Positions 43,599 to 51,816 of a stretch of 64,000 nucleotides of DNA are shown here, piece by piece. Made by a program: the position numbers and the translations under genes. The stretch covers positions 1 through 64,000 of the forward strand of contig NZ_BDEP01000016.1 of the NCBI RefSeq assembly GCF_001662305.1, given 5' to 3'. The notes below the pieces were generated by a model, which did not search any database, was not told the DNA's origin, and saw nothing but the letters and a program-made list of their open reading frames with translations. Position 1 is the stretch's first letter; each line of letters begins with the position of its first letter. This stretch comes from Halomonas caseinilytica. GTDB taxonomy: Bacteria > Pseudomonadota > Gammaproteobacteria > Pseudomonadales > Halomonadaceae.

Positions 43599-44798
43599 TC
43601 AGATGAGATCGCTGGGCCCATGGATGACGCTGGCGAGCACCTGAGCGGCGGCACCTCGGGCGGCAACGAATGTGGAGTCCTCGATCACGCGTAGGGGAGT
43701 CTGCTGCGTGGTGCCCAGAAGACGGTTCTGGTGAGCCGCGAAATACGACAGGGCCGGGTCAAGGAGCGGAGCGCCCAACTGGACCAGCGATCCCCCCAGG
43801 ACGAGCTCGGAAGGATTCTGGGTGTGGTGAAGATTGAGCAACAGGATCCCCAGAGCCTCGCCCGCGCGCCGCAGGGTGAGCTGGACGCTCTCTTCGTGCA
43901 TCCGGGGTTGCAGGGCTTCGATGAGCCCCTCTTCCTCGGAGATGCCCAGGGCCGCCCGGATCGACCAGCCGCTGACCAGTGTCTCCGCGCAGCCGCGATT
44001 GCCACAGTGGCAGTAGAGGCCGCCCGGTTGCAGAACGGTATGGCCGATTTCGCCAGCCAGCCCCTGGAAGCCCCGGGAAAGAAGGGGTTGATTGCCCTCG
44101 ATCATACCGCTGCCAATGCCGGTACCGGCACTGACGTAGACCAGCGAGTCGGGCACTTGGCCAGTGCGGAAGTAGAACTCTCCGAAGGCGGCCGACTTGG
44201 CCTCATTGTCCATCAGCCAGGCGCCGTCCTGCTGCGGCAGGTGGTGGCGGAGTAGATCGAGGAAGCGCACGTCCTTCCATCCCAGGTTGGGCGCCATGCG
44301 CAGGACGGCGTCCTTGGGGGCGACAGGACCGGGTAGGGCGACGCCGATGCCGAGAAGACAATAGCCTTCGAGTGCCGGGGATTGCGTCAGCGTTTGCAAC
44401 AGGTTGGCGAGCAACTCGGCCGTCATTTCAGGCGAAGAGGGAGAAAGTCGCTCGTGGTGAGAGGCCAGTACTTGCCCCGAGAGCGTGCAGGCCACCAAGC
44501 GCAGGCCATGAACACCGACTTCGGCGCCGAGAATCGCAAAGTGTTGCTCATCGAGATGCAGGGCGCGGCCAGGACGTCCTCCACTGCTTTTCTGCAGCTC
44601 CCCCTCGCGTAACCACCCCTGCTTGAGCAATGACTGCACCCCCGTTCCCACTGTTGCCTTTGTCAATTGGGCGTGGGTGGCAATATCGGCGCGCGTCAGA
44701 CCTGGAGAGCGGCGAATGAGCTCCAGAATGGCACTGCGATTGAGCCGTTTGAGGAAATGGAGATCGCCTGACCGGTGAGGCCGAAAGCTGGTGGACAT
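43599..44798 (-). CDS. xylR: ROK-family transcriptional regulator of xylan/xylose genes (XylR type)
   Basis: A 399-residue ROK repressor. The N-terminus is a winged helix (about 19-75, [28 protein letters not shown]), followed by the ROK sugar-kinase-like fold. The zinc site His253 (AGEIGH) and Cys263-x-Cys265-x4-Cys270 (CHCGNRGC) is intact, as are [11 protein letters not shown] and [10 protein letters not shown]. XylR of Bacillus, a family member, binds xylose and represses xyl genes. Divergent position next to xylB and the xylan-specific neighbours make that role likely here. Candidate operators are the TTAGT-N11-ACTAA sites at 45034, 54129 and 54277. The ligand (xylose, xylobiose or glucuronate) is not shown by sequence. 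Confidence 0.8.
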   Translation of the reverse strand: MSTSFRPHRSGDLHFLKRLNRSAILELIRRSPGLTRADIATHAQLTKATVGTGVQSLLKQGWLREGELQKSSGGRPGRALHLDEQHFAILGAEVGVHGLRLVACTLSGQVLASHHERLSPSSPEMTAELLANLLQTLTQSPALEGYCLLGIGVALPGPVAPKDAVLRMAPNLGWKDVRFLDLLRHHLPQQDGAWLMDNEAKSAAFGEFYFRTGQVPDSLVYVSAGTGIGSGMIEGNQPLLSRGFQGLAGEIGHTVLQPGGLYCHCGNRGCAETLVSGWSIRAALGISEEEGLIEALQPRMHEESVQLTLRRAGEALGILLLNLHHTQNPSELVLGGSLVQLGAPLLDPALSYFAAHQNRLLGTTQQTPLRVIEDSTFVAARGAAAQVLASVIHGPSDLI

Positions 44799-45000
44799 CG
44801 GGTATCCCTATTGTTTGCCGGTGTTGTTCGGGTCATTTCGGCTCGCCGGGTTGGATGTTTTGTGGCCGAGCTCGACGGCATGGCCTGGGCAGGACGAGGG
44901 ACGCCTTGAGCCGATGCAACAACGCCGTTACCGAATGATATGCCGACTATCGATGATACCGGGTTTCGCCGGGCGTTGCTGTACGTATACCAAAGTCTCA

Positions 45001-45029
45001 TTGAGTCAGGGGGTGCGGATGATCATTCT
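45001..45029 (+). promoter_or_regulatory. Possible xylB promoter
   Basis: TTGAGT (45001-45006), 17 bp, then CATTCT (45024-45029) is the best -35/-10 pair before xylB, with 4/6 and 3/6 matches. The XylR-like site begins 5 bp after it and would cover the transcription start, a position suited to repression. The hexamers are weak, so the promoter is tentative. Confidence 0.3.
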
Positions 45030-45033
45030 GCCA

Positions 45034-45056
45034 CTTAGTAAATAGATAAAACTAAG
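45034..45056 (+). promoter_or_regulatory. Candidate XylR operator 1 (CTTAGT-N11-ACTAAG)
   Basis: CTTAGT (45034-45039) and ACTAAG (45051-45056) form a perfect 6-bp inverted repeat with an AT-rich 11-bp spacer, 8 bp before the xylB start. The same form recurs at 54129. The Bacillus XylR operator also ends in TTAGT and ACTAA. Confidence 0.6.
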
Positions 45057-45064
45057 AGGTGAAG

Positions 45065-45835
45065 ATGAGTGAGGATGCGGGGCATTACCCCAGCCTGGAG
45101 CAGCGGGTGGTCTTCATTACCGGTGGCGGTAGTGGCATCGGTGCGGGGTTGACTCGTGCCTTTCACCGACAGGGCGCCCTGGTTGTCTTTGTCGATATCG
45201 ATGATGCCGCCAGCCAGGCGCTGGTCGAGGAGTTGAAGAGGGAAACCGGCAGGACGCCGCAATATCACCATTGCGACATTCGAGATGTGGCGGCCCTGCA
45301 GGCGGTCATCGATGACGTGGGGCGGACACTGGGGCCGATTCAGGTCTTGGTCAACAATGCGGCCAACGATGATCGGTATTCCTGGAAAGACATCGATGTC
45401 GAGTACTGGGACGAGCGCATGTCGCTCAATCTGCGACCGATGTTTTTCGCGGCACAGGCGGTGGCGCATCAGATGATGGAGGCCGACGGGGGCTCGATCA
45501 TCAACTTTGGCTCAATCAGCGTAAGGATGGCTCTTGGAGATCTGACCTCCTACATGACAGCGAAAGCAGCGGTACATGGCTTGACCCGAAGCCTGGCGCG
45601 TGACCTGGGGGTACACAATATCCGCGTCAACACCTTGGTGCCCGGCTCGATAATCACCGAACGGCAGCTTGAGAAGTGGATTGGCCCCGAAGAAGAGGCG
45701 TCGATCCAGGCTCGCCAATGCTTGAAATTCCGACTGGAAGCTCCTCATGTGGCGCCGGCCGTGCTGTTCCTGGCCAGTACCGCTAGCCAAGCGATTACTG
45801 GTCAGGAACTGGCCGTCGATGGTGGGTGGGGGTGA
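45065..45835 (+). CDS. xylB: D-xylose 1-dehydrogenase (XylB type, SDR family)
   Basis: A 256-residue short-chain dehydrogenase closely matching Caulobacter XylB, which oxidises D-xylose to D-xylono-lactone with NAD+. Shared segments include FITGGGSGIGAGLTRAF (glycine motif 20-26), LVNNAANDDR, YWDERMSLNLRPMFFAAQAVA and IRVNTLVPG. Catalytic Ser150, Tyr163 and Lys167 are present. Asp44 after the second strand favours NAD+. ATG 45065 has AGAGG 6 nt upstream; GTG 45059 is an alternative. It is the first gene of the plus-strand xylan operon. The name follows Caulobacter, not the unrelated xylulokinase gene of E. coli. Confidence 0.82.
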   Translation: MSEDAGHYPSLEQRVVFITGGGSGIGAGLTRAFHRQGALVVFVDIDDAASQALVEELKRETGRTPQYHHCDIRDVAALQAVIDDVGRTLGPIQVLVNNAANDDRYSWKDIDVEYWDERMSLNLRPMFFAAQAVAHQMMEADGGSIINFGSISVRMALGDLTSYMTAKAAVHGLTRSLARDLGVHNIRVNTLVPGSIITERQLEKWIGPEEEASIQARQCLKFRLEAPHVAPAVLFLASTASQAITGQELAVDGGWG

Positions 45836-45887
45836 TCGCTTTCAGCGGCCTAGAACTCATCCGACAAGCACAATCAAGGAGAACAAC

Positions 45888-47177
45888 ATGATCACATTCA
45901 ACAAGCGGGACGGGGCGCGGTTACGTCGAAGTTATCTGATGGCAGCGATGGCTGCTGCATCGTCACTGACTTCCGGTGTGGCCGTGGCAGATACCACTGT
46001 GAATGTGTTGCGGGTCGAAGTGAGCGACGCCGAAAAGCAGTATTACAACGAGGTCGTCGCGGAATACGAAGCCCGTCATCCGGATGTCAACGTCGAGTTC
46101 GACTACATCGCCAATGAGGCCTACAAGACGCGTTTGCCAACGCTACTACAGTCCGACCAACGTCCCGATATCTTCTACAGCTGGGGGGGCGAGGGCTTGC
46201 GTGACAAGGTGAACGCCGGCTTCGTGCGTGATCTGACCGAGCCTATGCAGGAGGGTTGGCAAGTGTTGTACCCCGACTCAGCGGTGAGTCCTTTCACTCT
46301 GGATGGTCGGATTTATGGCGCGCCTCTATATGCCACTGTGGTGGGCTTCTGGGCCAACACGGCCCTGACCGAACAGGCGGGGATCGACGTTGAAGCGATC
46401 GAGACGTGGGAGCAACTCGAAAACGCGGTGGTGACGCTGCGAGAGGCGGGCATCACGCCGGTGGTCGTCGGCGCCAAGGACGGCTGGCCCATGCACTTCT
46501 ACTGGGGATATCTGGCCACACGCCTGGCCGGCGGTAATGGAATCGAAGCCGCCAAGGCAGGTGAAGAGGGCGGCTTCACCAATGAGGATTTCGTTCGTGC
46601 CGGCGAAATGCTTCAGGAGTTCGCCGAACTGGACCCCTTTCAATCGGGATTCATGACGACGACCTACGAGCGTGCCAGCGGCATGTTCGGTGATGGCGAG
46701 GCGGCGCTGCATCTGATGGGAGATTGGGATTACCTGCCTTCCAAGGAGCGCTCGGTCAGCGGTGAAGGAGTGCCGGACGAGGACCTGGCGTTCATTCGCT
46801 TTCCCGAGATACCGGGAGGCGCGGGGAATGCGCATAGTTTCGGCGGCATGAACGGTTTTGCAGTCACCCAGGGCGCTCCCGACGAGGCCATCGATTTCCT
46901 GCGCTTTCTGCTCAATGAGGACAACCAGCGTGAGGCCGCGCGGCGGGGAATCTTCGTGCCGGTAGCCAAGGGGTCTGAAGAAGCGCTCATGACACCCTAT
47001 GCACGCAAGGTGGCCGATATCCTCGCTGACTCAAGCTTCCACCAGGTGTTTCTCGATCAGGCGCTGGGCACCTCGGTCGGTGCGACGGTCAACAATATCA
47101 GTACTGACCTTGCTCAGGGGGTGATCACGCCGGAAGAAGCGGTCGAGCGGATCGCTGAGGCCTGGCAGTTCCGGTAA
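45888..47177 (+). CDS. Sugar ABC transporter substrate-binding protein (xylo-oligosaccharide)
   Basis: A 429-residue periplasmic binding protein of ABC family 1 (MalE-like). The signal peptide covers residues 1 to about 32 (cleavage near AVA-DTT), and the mature part has the usual two-lobed pattern, with VEFDYIANEAYKTRLPTLLQSDQRPDIFYSWGG near the hinge. The ligand is most likely a xylo-oligosaccharide or a related sugar, judged by the surrounding GH43 and GH67 genes. RBS AAGGAG is 7 nt upstream of ATG 45888, and the gene starts 52 nt after xylB. Two permease genes and a separated ATPase gene complete the transporter. Confidence 0.87.
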   Translation: MITFNKRDGARLRRSYLMAAMAAASSLTSGVAVADTTVNVLRVEVSDAEKQYYNEVVAEYEARHPDVNVEFDYIANEAYKTRLPTLLQSDQRPDIFYSWGGEGLRDKVNAGFVRDLTEPMQEGWQVLYPDSAVSPFTLDGRIYGAPLYATVVGFWANTALTEQAGIDVEAIETWEQLENAVVTLREAGITPVVVGAKDGWPMHFYWGYLATRLAGGNGIEAAKAGEEGGFTNEDFVRAGEMLQEFAELDPFQSGFMTTTYERASGMFGDGEAALHLMGDWDYLPSKERSVSGEGVPDEDLAFIRFPEIPGGAGNAHSFGGMNGFAVTQGAPDEAIDFLRFLLNEDNQREAARRGIFVPVAKGSEEALMTPYARKVADILADSSFHQVFLDQALGTSVGATVNNISTDLAQGVITPEEAVERIAEAWQFR

Positions 47178-47249
47178 GCGTCGCTCATGCGCGTGCCGGT
47201 GACAGAACTGCCGGCACGCAACACGCCCGCCTTGGGATGGAAGTCCACC

Positions 47250-48182
47250 ATGTCAACATTGAATACCCCTACTATATACAAGCGAAATACAGCGGATCGC
47301 ATCAAGAAGAATGTGGTGAGCGGTAAACTATCTGCTGTTCTTATCCTGCTGCCACCGGCGTTGATTCTTTTTTCATTGTTCGTCATCTTGCCGCTGGTTG
47401 ATGCCGCTTACTACAGCGGATTTTCATGGAATGGCTATGGGGCGCCTTCCGACTTCGTCGGCGGGCAGAACTACCAGCGGTTGCTCGATCACTCGGTCTT
47501 CCATACAGCGCTGTGGAATACCGCGAAGTTGATGCTTGTCTCTCTGATCATACAGATGCCGCTGGCACTGGGACTGGCATTGCTGGTGTATCGCAAGACA
47601 CCGACCAACACCCTGTTTCGGCTGGTGTTCTTTCTCCCTTACATCCTGGCTGAGGTAGCTGCCGGCCTGATCTGGAGCTTCGTTTTCGACGGCGACTACG
47701 GTATTACGGCCTCAATACTTCAGTCGATGGGACAGGAATCCGTTTATGTGCTGGCCGATCGTCAGTGGGCCTTCCCGGCGATCATGACAGTCATCGTGTG
47801 GAAGTATTTCGGCTTTCACATGATGATCTATATCGCGGCATTGCAGAGTGTGCCCAAGGACCTGATCGAAGCGGCCAAGCTGGAGGGTGCCAAGCCACGC
47901 CAGGTTGCCTGGTTCGTGCAGATCCCGATGATCAAGCACGCTCTGGTGGTGAGCGGGTTTTTCGCCATCATCGGCTCTCTGCAGATCTTCGATATCATCA
48001 TCCCGATGACCAACGGTGGGCCGTCCAACACAACCCACACCATCGTGACCTATCTCTACACCTTCGGGCTTTCGCGACTGAACATCGGTTTCGGTAGTGC
48101 CGCGGCCGTCGTGCTCTTCGTGCTGGCCATCGGAATTGCCTTCTTCTACAAGCGCAGTACCGGCAAGGAGGACCAGGCATGA
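47250..48182 (+). CDS. Sugar ABC transporter permease (first)
   Basis: A 310-residue inner-membrane permease of the MalF/UgpA type, with about six helices. The EAA cytoplasmic loop that contacts the ATPase reads EAAKLEGAKPRQVAWFVQIPM, and the C-terminal segment IGSLQIFDIIIPMTNGGP is characteristic of this class. ATG 47250 has GGATGGAAG upstream. It lies 72 nt after the binding-protein gene and overlaps the next permease by 4 nt (ATGA, 48179-48182). With the partner it forms the channel for import of the oligosaccharide. Confidence 0.9.
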   Translation: MSTLNTPTIYKRNTADRIKKNVVSGKLSAVLILLPPALILFSLFVILPLVDAAYYSGFSWNGYGAPSDFVGGQNYQRLLDHSVFHTALWNTAKLMLVSLIIQMPLALGLALLVYRKTPTNTLFRLVFFLPYILAEVAAGLIWSFVFDGDYGITASILQSMGQESVYVLADRQWAFPAIMTVIVWKYFGFHMMIYIAALQSVPKDLIEAAKLEGAKPRQVAWFVQIPMIKHALVVSGFFAIIGSLQIFDIIIPMTNGGPSNTTHTIVTYLYTFGLSRLNIGFGSAAAVVLFVLAIGIAFFYKRSTGKEDQA

Positions 48183-49003
48183 ATGGGACTACCCGCAATA
48201 CACTGCGTGTGATACTGCTGATTCTGGTCGCCAGCCTGGTCATCGGTCCACTGCTGGCCGCCGTTTTCGGTGGATTCAAGACCAATCCCGAGTTGCGCAC
48301 GAATCCACTGTGGTTGCCGGAGAGCTGGAACCCGGAAAACTATATTGCCATCTTGCTCGATGGGAATTTCTGGCGCTATCTGGGCAACTCTTTTTTCATC
48401 TCCTCGATGACAGTGTTGCTGACCCTTGTGGTAGGAGCGGCAGCGGCCTATGTGTTCGCCCAGATTCGCTTTCTGGGTTCTAAGATGATCCTCTCCTATC
48501 TGTTGCTGGGACTGATGTTCCCCTTTGCAGCCGCCATTCTGCCTCTATTCATCAAGGTGAGGGATCTGGGGCTACTGGACACTTATTGGGGCGTCATTCT
48601 TCCCCAGACGGCTTTCGGATTGTCGTTGTCGATCCTGTTGTTCAAGGCATTTTTCGACCAGCTTCCCCGGGAACTTTTCGAGGCAGCCTACGTTGACGGT
48701 TGTAGCTACCTGCGATTCTTCTGGTCATTCACTCTGCCGCTGTCGACGCCCATTCTGGCGACTGTTGGTGTGTTCGTCTTCGTTCAAAGCTGGAATAACT
48801 TCCTGTTGCCATTGGTGGTGCTCAATGATCGTGCCCTTTATACCTGGTCACTCGGCATGATGCAGTTTCAAGGCGAGTATCTGACGCAATGGAACATGAT
48901 TCTGGCTTTCGTGAGCTTGACGATCATGCCGGCGGTGATCTTTTTTCTCGCTGCCCAGAAATACATCGTGGCGGGTCTCACTGGTGGCTCCGTCAAGGGT
49001 TAA
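48179..49003 (+). CDS. Sugar ABC transporter permease (second)
   Basis: A 274-residue permease of the MalG/UgpE type with about six helices. The EAA loop is FEAAYVDGCSYLRFFWSFTLPLS, and the C-terminal QKYIVAGLTGGSVKG is the usual end of this family. It overlaps the first permease by 4 nt, ensuring coupled translation, and the GH43 gene begins 12 nt after its stop. The two permeases form one heterodimeric pore, energised by the ATPase encoded at 50677. Confidence 0.9.
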   Translation: MNGTTRNTLRVILLILVASLVIGPLLAAVFGGFKTNPELRTNPLWLPESWNPENYIAILLDGNFWRYLGNSFFISSMTVLLTLVVGAAAAYVFAQIRFLGSKMILSYLLLGLMFPFAAAILPLFIKVRDLGLLDTYWGVILPQTAFGLSLSILLFKAFFDQLPRELFEAAYVDGCSYLRFFWSFTLPLSTPILATVGVFVFVQSWNNFLLPLVVLNDRALYTWSLGMMQFQGEYLTQWNMILAFVSLTIMPAVIFFLAAQKYIVAGLTGGSVKG

Positions 49004-49015
49004 GGGAGAACAAAG

Positions 49016-50623
49016 ATGGACAACGTGATTCACAATCCTATTTTGCGGGGCTTCAATCCTGACCCCTCCATTTGCCGGGTTGGCAAGGATTATTATATCG
49101 CCACCTCTACCTTCGAGTGGTACCCGGGGGTACAGATCCATCACTCTCGCGATCTGGTCAACTGGCAGCTGGTCTCACGCCCGCTGGCTCGGGAGACGCA
49201 GCTCGACATGCGAGGCAATCCCGATTCCTGTGGTATCTGGGCACCTTGCCTGAGCCATGCCGATGGCTTTTTCTGGCTGATATACACTGACATGAAGCGT
49301 TACGAAGGCAACTTCAAGGATGGCCACAATTATCTGGTCACGGCGCCTTCGATCGAAGGCCCTTGGAGCGATCCTGTCTACTTGAATTCCAGTGGTTTCG
49401 ACCCTTCTCTGTTCCATGATGAGGATGGTCGGAAGTGGTTGCTCAACTTGCAGTGGGATTACCGGCAGCGTGAGGGCGGTGACCGTTTCGGCGGCATCCT
49501 GCTTCAGGAATATGATGTCGAGCGGCAACGCCTGATGGGACCGATTCACAACATCTTCGCCGGGACCGAGCTGAAGCTCACCGAAGGCCCGCATCTCTAT
49601 CGGCGGGATGGTTGGTATCACCTGCTGGTGGCCGAAGGCGGTACCGGCTATGACCATGCCGTGACCATGGCACGTTCGCGAAAGATTACGGGGCCTTATC
49701 AAGTGCATCCCGACAATCCTGTGCTGACGTCTCGTCAGGATTCGGGCAATCCACTTCAACGTGCCGGCCATGCGGACCTGGTCGAAACAGCGAGCGGCGA
49801 AACCTGGATGGTGCACTTGTGTGGACGGCCTCTGCCTGGTACGCGACGCTCGCCACTGGGACGCGAAACGGCGATCCAGAAGGTCGAGTGGGGGGAGGAT
49901 GGCTGGCTGCGCCTGGCTCATGGCGGCAATGCGCCGGCCATTGAGGTTCCGATGGCTGGAGTCGAGCAGCGATCACCGGCTGTCGAGGAGGTCCATGACT
50001 TTGCTTCCGATGCTTTGCCTGCGGTCTTTCAGTGGTTGCGCTCGCCCCGGACCGAGCGGCTCTTTTCGTTGAGCGCGCGTCCTGGCTATCTGCGCTTGTT
50101 CGGTCGCGAGTCGGTGGGCTCCTGGTTCGAGCAGGCGCTCGTGGCGCGTCGCCAGGACAGTCTCCACTGCAGTGCCGAGACCACGCTGGAGTTCGAGCCG
50201 GAGGATTTGCAACAGTTCGCTGGCCTGATCGCCTACTACAACCGTTTCAAGTTCCATTACCTGGCGGTAACCCGTGGGGATGAGGGCGACAAGGTGCTCA
50301 GCGTGATGAGCTGCCACGATGCCTGGCCGAGCGGCAATCTGGAAATTGCCGATACCGGCGGGGTGGTGCTCGATCCCGAGCAGCCAGTACGCCTTGGTCT
50401 CGACATTCGAAAGGGCGAACTGCAATTCCGATACGCCCAGGACAATGCTCCCTGGCAGCCGGTCGGCCCGGTGCTTGATGCCAGTCTGCTTTCCGATGAG
50501 GGAAGCGGTCGCGCCCATGGCTATTTCACCGGCAACTTCCTGGGCATGGCGGCCCATGATATCAGCGGTCGCGGGATACCGGCGGATTTCGCCGACTTCC
50601 GCTATCGCCGTGAAGACGGCTGA
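49016..50623 (+). CDS. xynB: GH43 beta-xylosidase (cytoplasmic)
   Basis: A 535-residue glycoside hydrolase of family 43 that removes xylose units from short xylo-oligosaccharides. The five-bladed catalytic domain begins HNPILRGFNPDPSICRVG; Asp16 is the general base, Asp129 (SSGFDPSLF) the pKa modulator and Glu190 (LTEGPHLY) the acid, in the positions expected from Selenomonas XynB (14, 127, 186). The C-terminal ~200 residues are the beta-sandwich typical of this subfamily. No signal peptide is present, so it acts inside the cell on ABC-imported substrate. It sits between the permease and ATPase genes. Confidence 0.9.
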   Translation: MDNVIHNPILRGFNPDPSICRVGKDYYIATSTFEWYPGVQIHHSRDLVNWQLVSRPLARETQLDMRGNPDSCGIWAPCLSHADGFFWLIYTDMKRYEGNFKDGHNYLVTAPSIEGPWSDPVYLNSSGFDPSLFHDEDGRKWLLNLQWDYRQREGGDRFGGILLQEYDVERQRLMGPIHNIFAGTELKLTEGPHLYRRDGWYHLLVAEGGTGYDHAVTMARSRKITGPYQVHPDNPVLTSRQDSGNPLQRAGHADLVETASGETWMVHLCGRPLPGTRRSPLGRETAIQKVEWGEDGWLRLAHGGNAPAIEVPMAGVEQRSPAVEEVHDFASDALPAVFQWLRSPRTERLFSLSARPGYLRLFGRESVGSWFEQALVARRQDSLHCSAETTLEFEPEDLQQFAGLIAYYNRFKFHYLAVTRGDEGDKVLSVMSCHDAWPSGNLEIADTGGVVLDPEQPVRLGLDIRKGELQFRYAQDNAPWQPVGPVLDASLLSDEGSGRAHGYFTGNFLGMAAHDISGRGIPADFADFRYRREDG

Positions 50624-50676
50624 GCGGCTCCTGCGCACCCGACAACCACAAATATACGCAATGACGAGATGATCTC

Positions 50677-51714
50677 ATGGCTGAAGTATCGCTGGTCGAA
50701 ATCGAAAAGACCTTCCGTGGCAAGACCACGGTCATTCCCAACCTCAACCTGCAGATTGAGGATGGCTCCTTTACGGTGTTGGTAGGCCCATCCGGCTGCG
50801 GCAAGTCGACCTTGTTGCGCATGATTGCCGGGCTGGAGACGGTGACGCGTGGTGCGATCCGTATCGACGGCCATGACGTGACGACTGCGGAACCCAGCGA
50901 TCGTGACATCGCCATGGTCTTTCAGTCCTATGCGCTCTATCCGCATATGACCGTGGCACGCAACATCGATTTTGGCATGCGCTTGGCCAAGATACCCGCA
51001 CAAGAGCGACAGGCGAAGGTCGACGAAGCGGCCAAGCTGCTCAACCTGGAAGACCTGTTGCAGCGCAAGCCGTCCGAACTTTCCGGCGGTCAGCGTCAGC
51101 GCGTGGCCATCGGTCGCGCCATCGTGCGTAATCCTGGAGTGTTCCTGTTCGATGAGCCGCTCTCCAATCTGGATGCAGCTCTGCGCAACCGCATGCGTGT
51201 CGAGCTCGCCGAATTACACCAGCGACTCAAGGCCACCATGGTGTATGTCACTCATGATCAGATCGAAGCCATGACCCTGGCTGATCGTATCGTGGTCATC
51301 AATGCCGGCAAGATCGAGCAGGTGGGACCGCCCATGGAGCTCTACCAACGTCCCGAGACATTGTTCGTGGCCGGTTTCATCGGCTCGCCGAAGATGAACC
51401 TGATCACGGGGGCCGTTGCTGAAGCCTATGGGGCCACGACGCTGGGCGTTCGTCCTGAGCACATGGAGGTCGATCGCGATAGCGGAGAGTGGCATGGGCG
51501 CATTCGGGTGGTCGAGAAGTTGGGGTCCGATGCCTTCGCTTATGTGGATAGCGAGCAGGTGGGTGCCTTGACGGTTCGCCTGCCTGGCGATGTCGACGTG
51601 AAAAGTGGTGACACCCTTTATTTGACGCCTCACCACGAACGACTCCATCCCTTCGATCGGGAGGGAATGCGCTTACCGGATACGGTCCTGGCGAATGCCA
51701 GGGCCATTGCCTGA
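50677..51714 (+). CDS. Sugar ABC transporter ATP-binding protein (MalK/UgpC type)
   Basis: A 345-residue ATPase. Walker [10 protein letters not shown] (37-45), signature LSGGQRQR and Walker [13 protein letters not shown] are intact. The C-terminal regulatory domain (about 235-345, with [10 protein letters not shown]) marks it as a MalK/UgpC/MsmX type, which often serves one or more carbohydrate importers. Gene order with a binding protein and two permeases upstream makes it the partner of this importer. It follows the GH43 gene by 53 nt. Confidence 0.9.
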   Translation: MAEVSLVEIEKTFRGKTTVIPNLNLQIEDGSFTVLVGPSGCGKSTLLRMIAGLETVTRGAIRIDGHDVTTAEPSDRDIAMVFQSYALYPHMTVARNIDFGMRLAKIPAQERQAKVDEAAKLLNLEDLLQRKPSELSGGQRQRVAIGRAIVRNPGVFLFDEPLSNLDAALRNRMRVELAELHQRLKATMVYVTHDQIEAMTLADRIVVINAGKIEQVGPPMELYQRPETLFVAGFIGSPKMNLITGAVAEAYGATTLGVRPEHMEVDRDSGEWHGRIRVVEKLGSDAFAYVDSEQVGALTVRLPGDVDVKSGDTLYLTPHHERLHPFDREGMRLPDTVLANARAIA

Positions 51715-51717
51715 TTC

Positions 51718-51739
51718 CCCCCGAGAACTGTGTCGGGGG
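51718..51739 (+). terminator. Hairpin after the ATPase gene
   Basis: CCCCCGA (51718-51724) pairs with TCGGGGG (51733-51739), 8-nt loop, just after the ATPase stop. It has no T-run, so partial attenuation before the GH67 gene is possible. Confidence 0.35.
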
Positions 51740-51816
51740 CGGGGTGAGGGTGGGTACTTCTCTGCCACCCTGGCCTTCGTTTCTCCACACGAAAACAACG
51801 AAGGAGTCATGCTTCT